Origin: an uncultured Bacteroidaceae bacterium
GTDB taxonomy: Bacteria; Bacteroidota; Bacteroidia; Bacteroidales; Bacteroidaceae
Direction of reading: 5' to 3'
Length of the DNA: 64,000 nt
Assembly (NCBI GenBank): GCA_905234605.1
Contig: CAJOIE010000003.1
Span: 145,527-209,526, forward strand
Shown here: positions 50,676 to 59,824 of the stretch, piece by piece
How positions within the stretch are numbered: the stretch's first letter is position 1
Layout of the letters: each line of letters opens with the position of its first letter
Notes under the pieces: generated by a model
Told to the model about the DNA's origin: nothing
The model's input: the letters and a program-made list of their open reading frames with translations, nothing else
Databases searched by the model: none
Position numbers and translations under genes: made by a program

Positions 50676-53120
50676 ATGAAAGTACTCAAGTTCGGCGGCA
50701 CAAGCGTAGGCTCGCCACAAAGCATACTTAGTGTGAAGCGCATCGTGGAGGCACAGACCGACGATGTCGTGGTAGTGGTCTCAGCCCTTGGCGGCATCAC
50801 CGACCAGCTGTTGCGCACGGCACAGCTCGCCGTGAACGGCGATGGCAGCTATCAGGCTGTCTTCGCTGAGATTGCCGACCGCCATCTCACCATGATAGAC
50901 ACCGTCATCACCGACGAGCTCGCCCGCAAGCAGTTGTCGGCCGACGTGCAAGGCCTGCTCGACGAGCTGCGCAGCATCTATCAGGGAGTCTACCTCATCC
51001 GCGACCTCTCGCCCAAGACGCAGGCCACGGTGGTGAGCTATGGTGAGCGCCTCAGCAGCCGCATCGTGGCCACGCTCATACGCGGAGCCCGGTGGTTCGA
51101 CAGCCGCGAGTTCATCAAGACCGAGGTCAAGGGCGGACGCTCCCTCCTTGCCAGTGACCTCACCACACAGCTTGTGCGCCAGGCATTCACACCGCTGCCT
51201 CACATTGCCCTCGTGCCGGGCTTCATCTCCACCGATGCCGAGAGCGGCGAGGTCACCAACCTGGGGCGCGGCGGCTCCGACTACACTGCCAGCATCATTG
51301 CCGCAGCCCTCGGAGCCAGTATCCTTGAGATATGGACCGACGTGGATGGCTTCATGACCGCCGACCCGCGCGTCATATCGTCGGCCTATGTCATACCACA
51401 GCTGAGCTACATCGAAGCCATGGAACTGTGCAACTTCGGTGCCAAGGTGGTCTACCCGCCCACCATCTACCCCGTCTGTGTGCGCGACATACCCATTGTC
51501 ATCAAGAACACCTTCAACCCCGACGCGCCAGGCACCATCATACAGCGCGAGGCACCGCTCCACGACAGCCGCTCCATCCGTGGCATCAGCTCCATCAAGG
51601 GCACCACGCTCATCACCGTGTCCGGCCTCTCCATGGTGGGCGTGATAGGCGTGAACCGCCGCATCTTCACCGCGCTTGCCGACCACGGCATCTCGGTGTT
51701 CATGGTGTCGCAGGCATCGTCGGAGAACAGCTCCAGCATCGGTGTGCGCGACGAGGATGCCGCCGAGGCCTGCCGCGTGCTCGACGAGGAGTTTGCCAAG
51801 GAGATTGAGACGGGAGCCATGTTCCGCATGCAGGCCGAGGGCGGCCTGGCCACCGTGGCTGTGGTGGGCGAGAACATGAAGCACACGCCCGGCATCGCAG
51901 GCAAGCTCTTCGGCACGCTCGGGCGTTCAGGCATCAGTGTGATAGCCTGCGCTCAGGGTGCCTCGGAGACCAACATCTCCTTCGTTGTCGACTCACGCTA
52001 TCTGCGCAAGACCCTCAACGTGATCCACGATGCCTTCTTCCTCTCGGAGTATCAGGTGCTCAACCTCTTCCTCTGCGGCGTGGGCACCGTGGGCCGCAGC
52101 CTCATAGAGCAGATCTCGTCGCAGCAGGAGAAGCTCATGCGCGAGCAGGGCCTCAAACTCAATGTGGTGGGACTGTGCAGCTCGCGCAAAGCCATCTTCG
52201 ACCGCGGCGGCATCGACCTAAGCCGCTGGCAGGAGCTCATGTCAGACCCCGCGGTGGGCACCTCACCGTCCAACACCTCGCTGTTGCGCGACGGCGTGGT
52301 GGGCATGAACATCTTCAACTCCGTCTTCGTCGACTGCACGGCCTCGCCCGATGTGGCGGCCCTCTATCAGGACTTCCTGCAGCACAACATCAACGTCGTG
52401 GCAGCCAACAAGCTGGCAGCCAGCTCGGCCTATGCTGTCTACCATCAGCTCAAGACCACGGCCCAGCGCCGCGGCGTGAAGTATCTCTTCGAGACCAACG
52501 TCGGTGCCGGTCTGCCCATCATACGCACCATCAACGACCTCATCCACTCGGGCGACAAGATACTCCGCATAGAAGCTGTGCTGAGCGGCACCCTCAACTT
52601 CATTTTCAACAAGCTCTCGGCCGACGTGCCCTTCAGCCAGACCGTGCGCATGGCACAGCAGGAAGGCTACAGCGAGCCCGACCCCCGCGTGGACCTCAGC
52701 GGCACCGACGTCATCCGCAAGCTCGTGATACTCGCCCGTGAGGCTGGCTACGAGCTCGAACCTTCCGACGTGGAGGCCAGCCTCTTCATACCAGACTCAC
52801 TCTTCGGCACCGACACGGCCACGTTCTGGCAGACGCTGCCCACGCTCGACGCTGCCTTTGAGGCCCGCCGCAAGAGTGTCGAGGCCGACGGCAAGCGCCT
52901 CCGTTTCGTGGCCATGCTCGACGGCGGCAAGGCCAGTGTGGGCCTGCGCGAGATACCCGCAGGGCACCCCTTCTACAGCCTCGAGGGCTCCAACAACATC
53001 GTCATGCTCACCACAGAGCGCTACCGCGAATATCCCATGCTCATCCAGGGCTACGGCGCAGGTGCCGGCGTCACAGCCGCCGGTGTCTTTGCCGACATCA
53101 TGAGCATTGCCAACATCTGA
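50676..53120 (+). CDS. thrA: Bifunctional aspartate kinase/homoserine dehydrogenase
   Basis: Residues 1-450 are aspartate kinase (MKVLKFGGTSVGSPQSI; catalytic region GRGGSDYTASIIAAALG) with two ACT domains that usually bind threonine. Residues about 460-814 are homoserine dehydrogenase, with the NAD(P) motif LCGVGTVGRSL and the catalytic VLSGTLNFIFN and QEGYSEPDPRVDLSGTDV segments. It does the first and third steps of the aspartate-to-threonine path; aspartate-semialdehyde dehydrogenase is not in the window. A single CACCCTGCA word at 50665 lies near the start. Confidence 0.96.
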   Translation: MKVLKFGGTSVGSPQSILSVKRIVEAQTDDVVVVVSALGGITDQLLRTAQLAVNGDGSYQAVFAEIADRHLTMIDTVITDELARKQLSADVQGLLDELRSIYQGVYLIRDLSPKTQATVVSYGERLSSRIVATLIRGARWFDSREFIKTEVKGGRSLLASDLTTQLVRQAFTPLPHIALVPGFISTDAESGEVTNLGRGGSDYTASIIAAALGASILEIWTDVDGFMTADPRVISSAYVIPQLSYIEAMELCNFGAKVVYPPTIYPVCVRDIPIVIKNTFNPDAPGTIIQREAPLHDSRSIRGISSIKGTTLITVSGLSMVGVIGVNRRIFTALADHGISVFMVSQASSENSSSIGVRDEDAAEACRVLDEEFAKEIETGAMFRMQAEGGLATVAVVGENMKHTPGIAGKLFGTLGRSGISVIACAQGASETNISFVVDSRYLRKTLNVIHDAFFLSEYQVLNLFLCGVGTVGRSLIEQISSQQEKLMREQGLKLNVVGLCSSRKAIFDRGGIDLSRWQELMSDPAVGTSPSNTSLLRDGVVGMNIFNSVFVDCTASPDVAALYQDFLQHNINVVAANKLAASSAYAVYHQLKTTAQRRGVKYLFETNVGAGLPIIRTINDLIHSGDKILRIEAVLSGTLNFIFNKLSADVPFSQTVRMAQQEGYSEPDPRVDLSGTDVIRKLVILAREAGYELEPSDVEASLFIPDSLFGTDTATFWQTLPTLDAAFEARRKSVEADGKRLRFVAMLDGGKASVGLREIPAGHPFYSLEGSNNIVMLTTERYREYPMLIQGYGAGAGVTAAGVFADIMSIANI

Positions 53121-53124
53121 CCTT

Positions 53125-54396
53125 ATGAAGCATCTCATCATTCTCGGCGACGGCATGGCCGACTGGCCCGTGGCCGAGCTCGGCAACCACACACTCCTTG
53201 AGCACGCATCCACGCCTGCCATGGACTGGATAGCGGCACACGGACGCTCGGGACGCCTCACCACCGTGCCCGAGGGCTTCCACCCGGGCTCCGAGGTGGC
53301 CAACAGCTCCATCCTGGGCTACGACCAGCACCTCGTCTACGAGGGCCGCGGTCCGCTCGAGGCGGCCAGCATCGGCGTGGAGCTGGAGCCTGGCGACCTG
53401 GCTCTGCGGTGCAACCTGGTCTGCATCGATGGCGACATGCTCAAGAACCACTCCTGCGGACGCCTCGAGACGGAGGAGGGCGACGTGCTCATCCGCTACC
53501 TCAACGAGCATCTGGCCACCGACCGCATCCGTTTCTACACCGGCGTGCAGTATCGCCACCTGCTCGTCGTCAAGGGCGGCGACAAGCGTCTGGCATGCAC
53601 ACCGCCACACGACATACCCCTCCAGCCATGGCGCGACCATCAGATTGCCGCCGAGGTGCCCGAGGCCGAGCCCACGGCAGCACTGCTGCGCCGCCTGGTG
53701 GAGCAGTCGCAGGAGTTGCTCCCACGACACCCGCTCAACCGTGCCCGCGCCGAGCGGGGGCAGGACATGGCATCGAGCATCTGGCCCTGGGGCGGAGGCT
53801 ACCGTCCGGCCATGCAGCCGCTCACGGAGCGTTTCGCCACGCTGCGGCGCGGAGCCGTGATAACCGCCGTCGACCTCATCCGCGGCATAGGCCACTACGC
53901 CGGACTGCGTGTCGTGGACGTGAAGGGCGCGACAGGCCTCTGGGACACCAACTACGAGGGCAAGGCCGAGGCAGCCATCGAGGCTCTGCGCACCGACGAC
54001 TTCGTCTACCTCCACGTGGAGGCATCCGACGAGGCCGGCCACGACGGCTCCATGAGCCTCAAGCTGCAAACCATCGAGGCCCTCGACCACCGCCTCATAC
54101 AGCCCATCCTGCGCGCCCTCTACGGCGTAGCCTTCGATGCCGTGGGGCACGCCCACAGCACCGAGCCCATGCCGGAGTTCGCCGCCGAGCCCGTGGCCAT
54201 AGCCCTCATGCCCGACCACCCCACGCCCTGCGCCCTGCGCACCCACACGGCCGAGCCCGTGCCCTTCAGCATCTACCACAGCGGCATCGAGGCAGATGCC
54301 GTGCAAGCATTCAGCGAGCGTGCAGCCGAGGCCGGTGCCTATGGCTGCTTGCAGGGCGACGAGTTCATCACACTGTTCATGAAGACCCAACCATAA
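53125..54396 (+). CDS. apgM: ApgM-like phosphoglycerate mutase family protein, probable homoserine kinase
   Basis: The protein starts MKHLIILGDGMADWPV, the opening of archaeal-type cofactor-independent phosphoglycerate mutases. It carries the alkaline-phosphatase-superfamily metal sites (GDGMADWP, HVEASDEAGHDGSM). It lies between thrA and thrC, and no GHMP-type ThrB is in the window. A subfamily with exactly this position has been proposed to be the homoserine kinase of Bacteroidetes. I start at ATG 53125, four bases after the thrA stop. The 423-residue length fits the subfamily. Confidence 0.87.
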   Translation: MKHLIILGDGMADWPVAELGNHTLLEHASTPAMDWIAAHGRSGRLTTVPEGFHPGSEVANSSILGYDQHLVYEGRGPLEAASIGVELEPGDLALRCNLVCIDGDMLKNHSCGRLETEEGDVLIRYLNEHLATDRIRFYTGVQYRHLLVVKGGDKRLACTPPHDIPLQPWRDHQIAAEVPEAEPTAALLRRLVEQSQELLPRHPLNRARAERGQDMASSIWPWGGGYRPAMQPLTERFATLRRGAVITAVDLIRGIGHYAGLRVVDVKGATGLWDTNYEGKAEAAIEALRTDDFVYLHVEASDEAGHDGSMSLKLQTIEALDHRLIQPILRALYGVAFDAVGHAHSTEPMPEFAAEPVAIALMPDHPTPCALRTHTAEPVPFSIYHSGIEADAVQAFSERAAEAGAYGCLQGDEFITLFMKTQP

Positions 54397-54400
54397 CACC

Positions 54401-55762
54401 ATGCTCTACTACAGCACCAACCACAAGGCCCCGCACGCCACCCTGCGGCAGGCCGTCGTGCAGGGACTGGCCTCCGACCGCGGCCTCTACATGCCCGAGG
54501 TCATCAGCCAGCTGCCCGACACCTTCTTTCCTGAGACGGCCGGCCTCACGCTCCCCGAGACAGCCTGCCGCGTGGCCGACGCCTTCTTCGGCGAGGATGT
54601 CGAGGCCACGGCCCTGCGCAAGACTGTCTGCGACACACTCTCCTTCGACATACCCCTCGTGCGCGTAGAGGCCGACATCTACAGCCTCGAGCTCTTCCAC
54701 GGCCCGACCCTGGCCTTCAAGGACGTGGGCGCACGCTTCATGGCTCGCCTGCTCCAGCACTTCCTGCACGGCGAGCAGGTGAATGTGCTCGTGGCCACCA
54801 GCGGCGACACCGGCTCGGCCGTGGCCAACGGCTTCCTCGGTGTCGACGGCATACACGTCTATGTGCTCTACCCCAAGGGCAAGGTGTCTGCCATACAGGA
54901 GAGCCAGTTCACCACGCTGGGCCGCAACATCACGGCCATAGAGGTCGACGGTGTGTTCGACGACTGCCAACGCCTGGTCAAGAGTGCCTTCGTAGACCCC
55001 GAGCTCAATGCCCACATGCGTCTCACGTCAGCCAACAGCATCAACGTGGCCCGCTTCCTGCCCCAGGCATTCTACTACTTCTATGCCTACGCGCAAGTGC
55101 TGCGCAATGAGGAGCTGCGCACAAGGCAGGACAACGTCGTAGTGTGCGTGCCCTCGGGCAACTTCGGCAACATCTGCGCGGCTCTCTTCGGCCACGCCAT
55201 GGGTCTGCCCGTGAAACGCTTCATCGCCGCAAACAACGCCAACGACGTCGTATGCCAGTACCTGCGAACCGGCGTCTACACGCCCCGTGCCTCCGAGCAG
55301 ACCATAGCCAACGCCATGGACGTGGGCGACCCATCCAACTTCGCCCGCATACTCGACCTCTACTCCCGCCCCGATGTGCAGCAACGGCTGGCAAGCCGCG
55401 GCATAGCACAGCCCATGCCATCGCTGGCCGGCGGGCATGGCAGCGGCTTCATCACCGGCACCACATGCACCGACGGGCAGATAGCACAGACCATGCGTGA
55501 GTGCCACGAGCGCACGGGCTACGTGCTCGACCCCCACGGAGCCGTTGCCTACCGCGCACTGCGCGAGCAGCTGCGGGAGGGCGAAGCGGGCATATTCCTC
55601 GAGACGGCACACCCCGCCAAGTTCAAGCATACCGTGGACTCCATCCTCGGCACGGATATAGCCATACCCGAGCGTCTGCAGGCATTCATGCGCGGCGAGA
55701 AGCAGAGTGTGCCCATGAGCAACAGCTACGACGACTTCCGCACCTACCTGATGACACGCTGA
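54401..55762 (+). CDS. thrC: Threonine synthase
   Basis: ThrC is a PLP enzyme that converts O-phosphohomoserine to threonine. It starts with the family segment YYSTNHKAPHATLRQAVVQGL. The PLP Lys is in FHGPTLAFKDVGARF, and the phosphate-binding loop is ATSGDTGSAVANGF. At 453 residues it matches the bacterial-type enzyme. It ends the recJ-recQ-thrA-apgM-thrC run, followed by the repeat and terminator cluster. Confidence 0.96.
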   Translation: MLYYSTNHKAPHATLRQAVVQGLASDRGLYMPEVISQLPDTFFPETAGLTLPETACRVADAFFGEDVEATALRKTVCDTLSFDIPLVRVEADIYSLELFHGPTLAFKDVGARFMARLLQHFLHGEQVNVLVATSGDTGSAVANGFLGVDGIHVYVLYPKGKVSAIQESQFTTLGRNITAIEVDGVFDDCQRLVKSAFVDPELNAHMRLTSANSINVARFLPQAFYYFYAYAQVLRNEELRTRQDNVVVCVPSGNFGNICAALFGHAMGLPVKRFIAANNANDVVCQYLRTGVYTPRASEQTIANAMDVGDPSNFARILDLYSRPDVQQRLASRGIAQPMPSLAGGHGSGFITGTTCTDGQIAQTMRECHERTGYVLDPHGAVAYRALREQLREGEAGIFLETAHPAKFKHTVDSILGTDIAIPERLQAFMRGEKQSVPMSNSYDDFRTYLMTR

Positions 55763-55869
55763 CACCCTGCACGGTGAACAAACAACACCCTGCACGGTGA
55801 AAGCAAAGACCCTGCACCCTCATAGCCAAGAGGGTGCAGGGTCTTTCTGTAGCACCATGCAGGGTGGTG
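55763..55869. repeat. CACCCTGCAC-type repeat cluster (locus E)
   Basis: CACCCTGCACGGTG begins at 55763 and 55786 (23 bp apart). The third copy, GACCCTGCACCCTC, begins at 55808 (22 bp later) and is mirrored by 55830-55846. A palindromic GCACCATGCAGGGTGGTGC follows at 55852-55870. Confidence 0.8.
55805..55846. terminator. Bidirectional terminator between thrC and leuA
   Basis: AAAGACCCTGCACCCTC (55805-55821) pairs perfectly with GAGGGTGCAGGGTCTTT (55830-55846) across an 8-base loop. The 17-bp stem is almost identical to the one at 35437-35484. Confidence 0.88.
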
Positions 55870-55946
55870 CCGTAAGTCGGTGAAGGGAGTCTGAGCAGTC
55901 CGTGCCGCGGGTGCAGGCATCACCTGCGGCGGCACAGCTGCGCCCC

Positions 55947-57449
55947 CTACTTCTTGAACTTGTTGATACAGTCGATGTAGGCCTCCACGCTGGCAGTGAC
56001 GATGTCGGTGTTGGCACCGAAACCGTAGTAGACACGTCCGTCGTACTCCACCTGCATGTGCACCTTGCCCACGTCGTCGGAGCCCTTGCTGATGGCCTGG
56101 ATGGTGAACTCCTTGAGCGTCATCTGCCGGTTGATGATGCGCTTGAGTGCCTTGATGGCAGCGTCCACTGGCCCGTTGCCGCTGGCCGAGGCCTCGAACT
56201 TCTCGCCGGTAATGTCGAGGCCTATGCATGCCACAGAGCGGACACCCATGCCGGTGGTCACCTGCAAGTAGTCGAGCTTGATGGCATGAGAGGCCGTGCG
56301 GTCGGCACCGGCAAGCATGAGTATGTCGTCGTCGTTAATCTCCTTCTTCTGGTCGGCCAGACGGAGGAAGGCCTCGTAGGTCTTGTCGAGAGCCTCACCG
56401 TCAAGCTCCACGCCCAGCACGGAGAGACGGTGCTTCAGGGCGGCACGCCCGCTGCGGGCTGTGAGCACGATGCTGTTGTCGTCGATGCCCACGTCCTTGG
56501 GGTCCATAATCTCATAGGTCTGCACGTTCTTGAGCACGCCGTCCTGATGGATGCCCGAGCTGTGGGCAAAGGCATTGCGCCCCACGATGGCCTTGTTGGG
56601 CTGCACGGGCATGTTCATAAGCGATGAGACCAGACGCGACGTGGGGTAAATCTTCTGCGTGTTGATATTCGTGTCGATGCCTATGCCACGATGGCACTTG
56701 AGTATCATGGCCACCTCCTCGAGGCTGGTGTTGCCGGCGCGCTCGCCTATACCGTTGATGGTGACTTCCGCCTGGCGAGCTCCGTTGATGATGCCGGCCA
56801 TGGTGTTGGCCGTGGCCATGCCCAAGTCGTTGTGGCAGTGGGTGGAGAGGATGGCCTTGCCGGCCGAGAGCCCGTCCACATGCTCCATCAGATACTTGAT
56901 CTTGTTGCCAAACTCCTCGGGCAGGCAGTAGCCCGTGGTGTCGGGGATGTTGCACACGGTGGCACCGGCCTTGACCACAGCGTCAATGACGCGCGCCAGA
57001 TACTCGTTGTCCGTGCGGCCGGCATCTTCGGCATAGAACTCCACATCCTCCACGTAGCGCTTGGCATACTTCACGGCAGCCACAGCACGCTCGATGATTT
57101 CCTCGCGGTTGGAGTTGAACTTGTAGCGTATGTGCGAGTCGGAAGTGCCTATGCCGGTGTGAATGCGCTTGTGCTTGGCGTAGGCCAGAGCCTCGGCCGC
57201 AACGTCGATGTCCTTGGTCACTGCGCGCGTCAGGGCGCAGATAGTGGGCCAGGTGACAGCCTTGGAAATCTCAATGACGCTGTTGAAGTCGCCCGGACTG
57301 CTTATGGGGAAGCCGGCCTCTATCACGTCCACCCCAAGTGCCTCGAGCTGGCGTGCCACCTGTATTTTCTCTATCGTGTTCAGCTGACAACCTGGCACCT
57401 GCTCGCCGTCGCGCAGGGTGGTGTCGAAGATGTAAAGACGATCGCTCAT
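55947..57449 (-). CDS. leuA: 2-isopropylmalate synthase
   Basis: LeuA condenses acetyl-CoA with 2-oxoisovalerate, the first step of leucine synthesis. The start [20 protein letters not shown] has the DRE-TIM active-site motif. [17 protein letters not shown] holds the metal His pair and [14 protein letters not shown] is conserved. Residues about 365-500 form the LeuA regulatory dimer domain for leucine feedback. At 500 residues it is full length. It is divergent from leuCD, with back-to-back promoters. Confidence 0.96.
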   Translation of the reverse strand: MSDRLYIFDTTLRDGEQVPGCQLNTIEKIQVARQLEALGVDVIEAGFPISSPGDFNSVIEISKAVTWPTICALTRAVTKDIDVAAEALAYAKHKRIHTGIGTSDSHIRYKFNSNREEIIERAVAAVKYAKRYVEDVEFYAEDAGRTDNEYLARVIDAVVKAGATVCNIPDTTGYCLPEEFGNKIKYLMEHVDGLSAGKAILSTHCHNDLGMATANTMAGIINGARQAEVTINGIGERAGNTSLEEVAMILKCHRGIGIDTNINTQKIYPTSRLVSSLMNMPVQPNKAIVGRNAFAHSSGIHQDGVLKNVQTYEIMDPKDVGIDDNSIVLTARSGRAALKHRLSVLGVELDGEALDKTYEAFLRLADQKKEINDDDILMLAGADRTASHAIKLDYLQVTTGMGVRSVACIGLDITGEKFEASASGNGPVDAAIKALKRIINRQMTLKEFTIQAISKGSDDVGKVHMQVEYDGRVYYGFGANTDIVTASVEAYIDCINKFKK

Positions 57450-57496
57450 ACTATATAGATATAAGGTGCTAAGGCTTACGATGCCCTAAGCGGTGA

Positions 57497-57504
57497 CAAA
57501 AGTA
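57497..57504 (-). promoter_or_regulatory. -7 box of leuA
   Basis: The minus strand reads TACTTTTG, a full match, about 47 bp before the ATG. A TTG word lies 20 bp upstream, in the expected -33 position. Confidence 0.62.
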
Positions 57505-57579
57505 GAGCCTTTTGGCGGGCGGAGCAAGCAAAGGGTTGCCTTTTGCGCTGCTGCCACGTCTTTTTGCCACGATAATAGC

Positions 57580-57587
57580 TACCTTTG
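57580..57587 (+). promoter_or_regulatory. -7 box of leuCD-cimA
   Basis: TACCTTTG is a full match. The leader to the ATG at 57738 is about 145 nt. I looked for a leader peptide rich in Leu codons and for an attenuator; the only long leader frame is in phase with leuCD and has no such run. Confidence 0.62.
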
Positions 57588-57737
57588 CACCGCACACTAT
57601 CCACGCCACACACTGGCACCGACACGCAGGAGCACATGCACAAACGACGGCTGCTCCACGCACATACTTGGCAAGACAGCCGGACGCACCCGCTCCCGAG
57701 CCTGCCACAAGCAAGACAACTACAAACAGATGCATAT

Positions 57738-59819
57738 ATGAACACTCTCTTCGACAAGATCTGGGACGCCCACGTGGTGCAGAACGTGGACGACGGTCCC
57801 ACACAGCTGCGCATAGACCGTCTCTACCTGCACGAAGTGACGTCGCCGCAAGCCTTCGAGACCCTGCGCGACAAGGGCATAGGCGTCTACCGGCCCGACA
57901 TAGCCGTGGCCATGCCCGACCACAACACCCCGTCCGACCAGCAGGACACCATCCACGACCCCGTGGCACGCTCGCAAGTAGAGACACTGGCTGCCAACTG
58001 CCGCGACTACGGCATCCGCCACTTCGCCATGGGCACGCCCGACAACGGCATAGTGCATGTCGTGGGGCCGGAGAAAGCCCTCTCCCTGCCAGGCATGACC
58101 ATCGTGTGCGGCGACAGCCACACAAGCACCCACGGAGCCGTGGGTGCCATAGCCATGGGCATAGGCACGAGCGAAGTGGCACAGGTGCTGGCATCGGGAT
58201 GCATCCTTCAGCAGAAGCCCAAGACCATGCGCATCAACATCGAGGGCACACTGCCTGCCGGCACCACGCCCAAGGATGTCGCCCTCTACATCATGGCACA
58301 GCTGACCACCGGCGGTGCCACCGGCTATGCCGTGGAGTATGCCGGCTCGGCTGTGCGCGACATGTCGATGGAGGGGCGCCTCACACTCTCCAACCTGAGC
58401 ATAGAGATGGGCTCACGTGCCGGCCTCATAGCCCCCGACGAGACCACCTTTGCCTACCTGCATGGCCGCGAATATGCTCCGAAGGGCGAGGCCTGGGAGC
58501 GCGCCGTGGAGGCATGGCGGCAGCTACGCTCCGACGATGATGCCGTGTTCGACAAGGAGGTGACCTTCCGCGCTGAGGACATCACACCGCGCATCACCTA
58601 CGGCACCAACCCGGGGGCTGGCATCGCCGTGGACGGCAGCATACCCACGATGGAGAGCCTGCCCGAGGCCGAGCGCATGCAGCTCAAGGCACAGCTGGAC
58701 TACATGGGGTTCCGCCCCGGGCAGCAGCTGTTTGGCACAAAGGTAGATTATGTGTTCCTCGGAGCCTGCACCAACGGCCGCATTGAGGACTTCCGTGCCT
58801 TCGCCGGCATAGTGCGCGGACGGCACAAGGCAGAGGGAGTCACGGCATGGCTCGTGCCAGGCTCATGGGCTGTGCGCCGCCAGATTGTGGCCGAGGGTCT
58901 CGACCGTGTGCTCGCCGAGGCTGGCTTCGATCTGCGCCTGCCCTCCTGCTCGGCATGCCTGGCCATGAACCCCGACAAGGTGCCTGCCGGCAAGCTGGCT
59001 GTCAGCACATCCAACCGCAACTTCGTGGGGCGTCAGGGCCCCGGCTCACGCACCATACTGGCCAGTCCGCTGACGGCAGCAGCCTGTGCCGTGACAGGAT
59101 GTGTCACCGACCCGCGCACCCTGAAGCCCTTAACCTCGGAGCCCGCACGCGAGGCGGCCGGCCCTGCCACAGGCGCGGCCCTGCGCAGCGACGGAGGCGG
59201 GCATGACACGGTCACGGCCAAGGCCAAGGCCCTGCAGGTGATCGACTCGACATGCATACCCATCAACATCGACAACTGCAACACCGACCTCATCGTGCCT
59301 GCACGCTACCTGGCCACCACCAAGCGCGACCCGCACTACTTCGGCGAGGCCTTCATGCGCGACCTGCGCTACGATGCCGCGGGCAAGCCCGTGGAGAGTT
59401 TCGTGATGAACCGCGCGCCCTTCTCCGAGACGCCGCGCGAGGGAGTGCGGCAGATAGTGTTGGCCGGCGACAACTGGGGCAGCGGCAGCAGCCGCGAACA
59501 TGCCGCGTGGGCCATCGCAGGCTACGGCGTGCGTGCCGTGGTGAGCACATCGTTTGCCGACATACACCGCGGCAACCTGCTCAACTCGTTTGTGCTGCCC
59601 GTCGTGGTGTCGGCCGAGATGAGCCGCGAGCTCTTCCAGACGGTGGAGGCTGACCCGCAGGCACGTGTGCACATCGACGTGGAGGCACAGACCATAACCA
59701 ACACGGCCACGGGGCGCACCGAGCACTTCCCCATCAACGGCTATAAGAAGTATTGCCTCATGCACGGCCTCGACGACATCGACTTCCTGCTGGAGAGCAT
59801 ACGCAAACACCCGCTGTGA
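57738..59819 (+). CDS. leuCD: Fused 3-isopropylmalate dehydratase, large (LeuC) plus small (LeuD) subunit
   Basis: One 693-residue frame encodes both subunits. Residues 1-460 are Leu[14 protein letters not shown] at the start, [20 protein letters not shown], and the 4Fe-4S Cys residues in [14 protein letters not shown] and [14 protein letters not shown] Gly/Ala-rich linker (about 463-490) leads to LeuD, which has [22 protein letters not shown] and the swivel motif [22 protein letters not shown]. Separate leuC and leuD genes are usual in bacteria. The enzyme isomerises 2- to 3-isopropylmalate and also citramalate. I start at ATG 57738, where LeuC similarity begins. cimA follows after 5 bp. Confidence 0.93.
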   Translation: MNTLFDKIWDAHVVQNVDDGPTQLRIDRLYLHEVTSPQAFETLRDKGIGVYRPDIAVAMPDHNTPSDQQDTIHDPVARSQVETLAANCRDYGIRHFAMGTPDNGIVHVVGPEKALSLPGMTIVCGDSHTSTHGAVGAIAMGIGTSEVAQVLASGCILQQKPKTMRINIEGTLPAGTTPKDVALYIMAQLTTGGATGYAVEYAGSAVRDMSMEGRLTLSNLSIEMGSRAGLIAPDETTFAYLHGREYAPKGEAWERAVEAWRQLRSDDDAVFDKEVTFRAEDITPRITYGTNPGAGIAVDGSIPTMESLPEAERMQLKAQLDYMGFRPGQQLFGTKVDYVFLGACTNGRIEDFRAFAGIVRGRHKAEGVTAWLVPGSWAVRRQIVAEGLDRVLAEAGFDLRLPSCSACLAMNPDKVPAGKLAVSTSNRNFVGRQGPGSRTILASPLTAAACAVTGCVTDPRTLKPLTSEPAREAAGPATGAALRSDGGGHDTVTAKAKALQVIDSTCIPINIDNCNTDLIVPARYLATTKRDPHYFGEAFMRDLRYDAAGKPVESFVMNRAPFSETPREGVRQIVLAGDNWGSGSSREHAAWAIAGYGVRAVVSTSFADIHRGNLLNSFVLPVVVSAEMSRELFQTVEADPQARVHIDVEAQTITNTATGRTEHFPINGYKKYCLMHGLDDIDFLLESIRKHPL

Positions 59820-59824
59820 GCCAC

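Noticed and set aside
57636..57737. A leader peptide or attenuator before leuCD
   Set aside because: The leader frame is in phase with leuCD and has no cluster of Leu codons. No terminator/antiterminator pair is evident.
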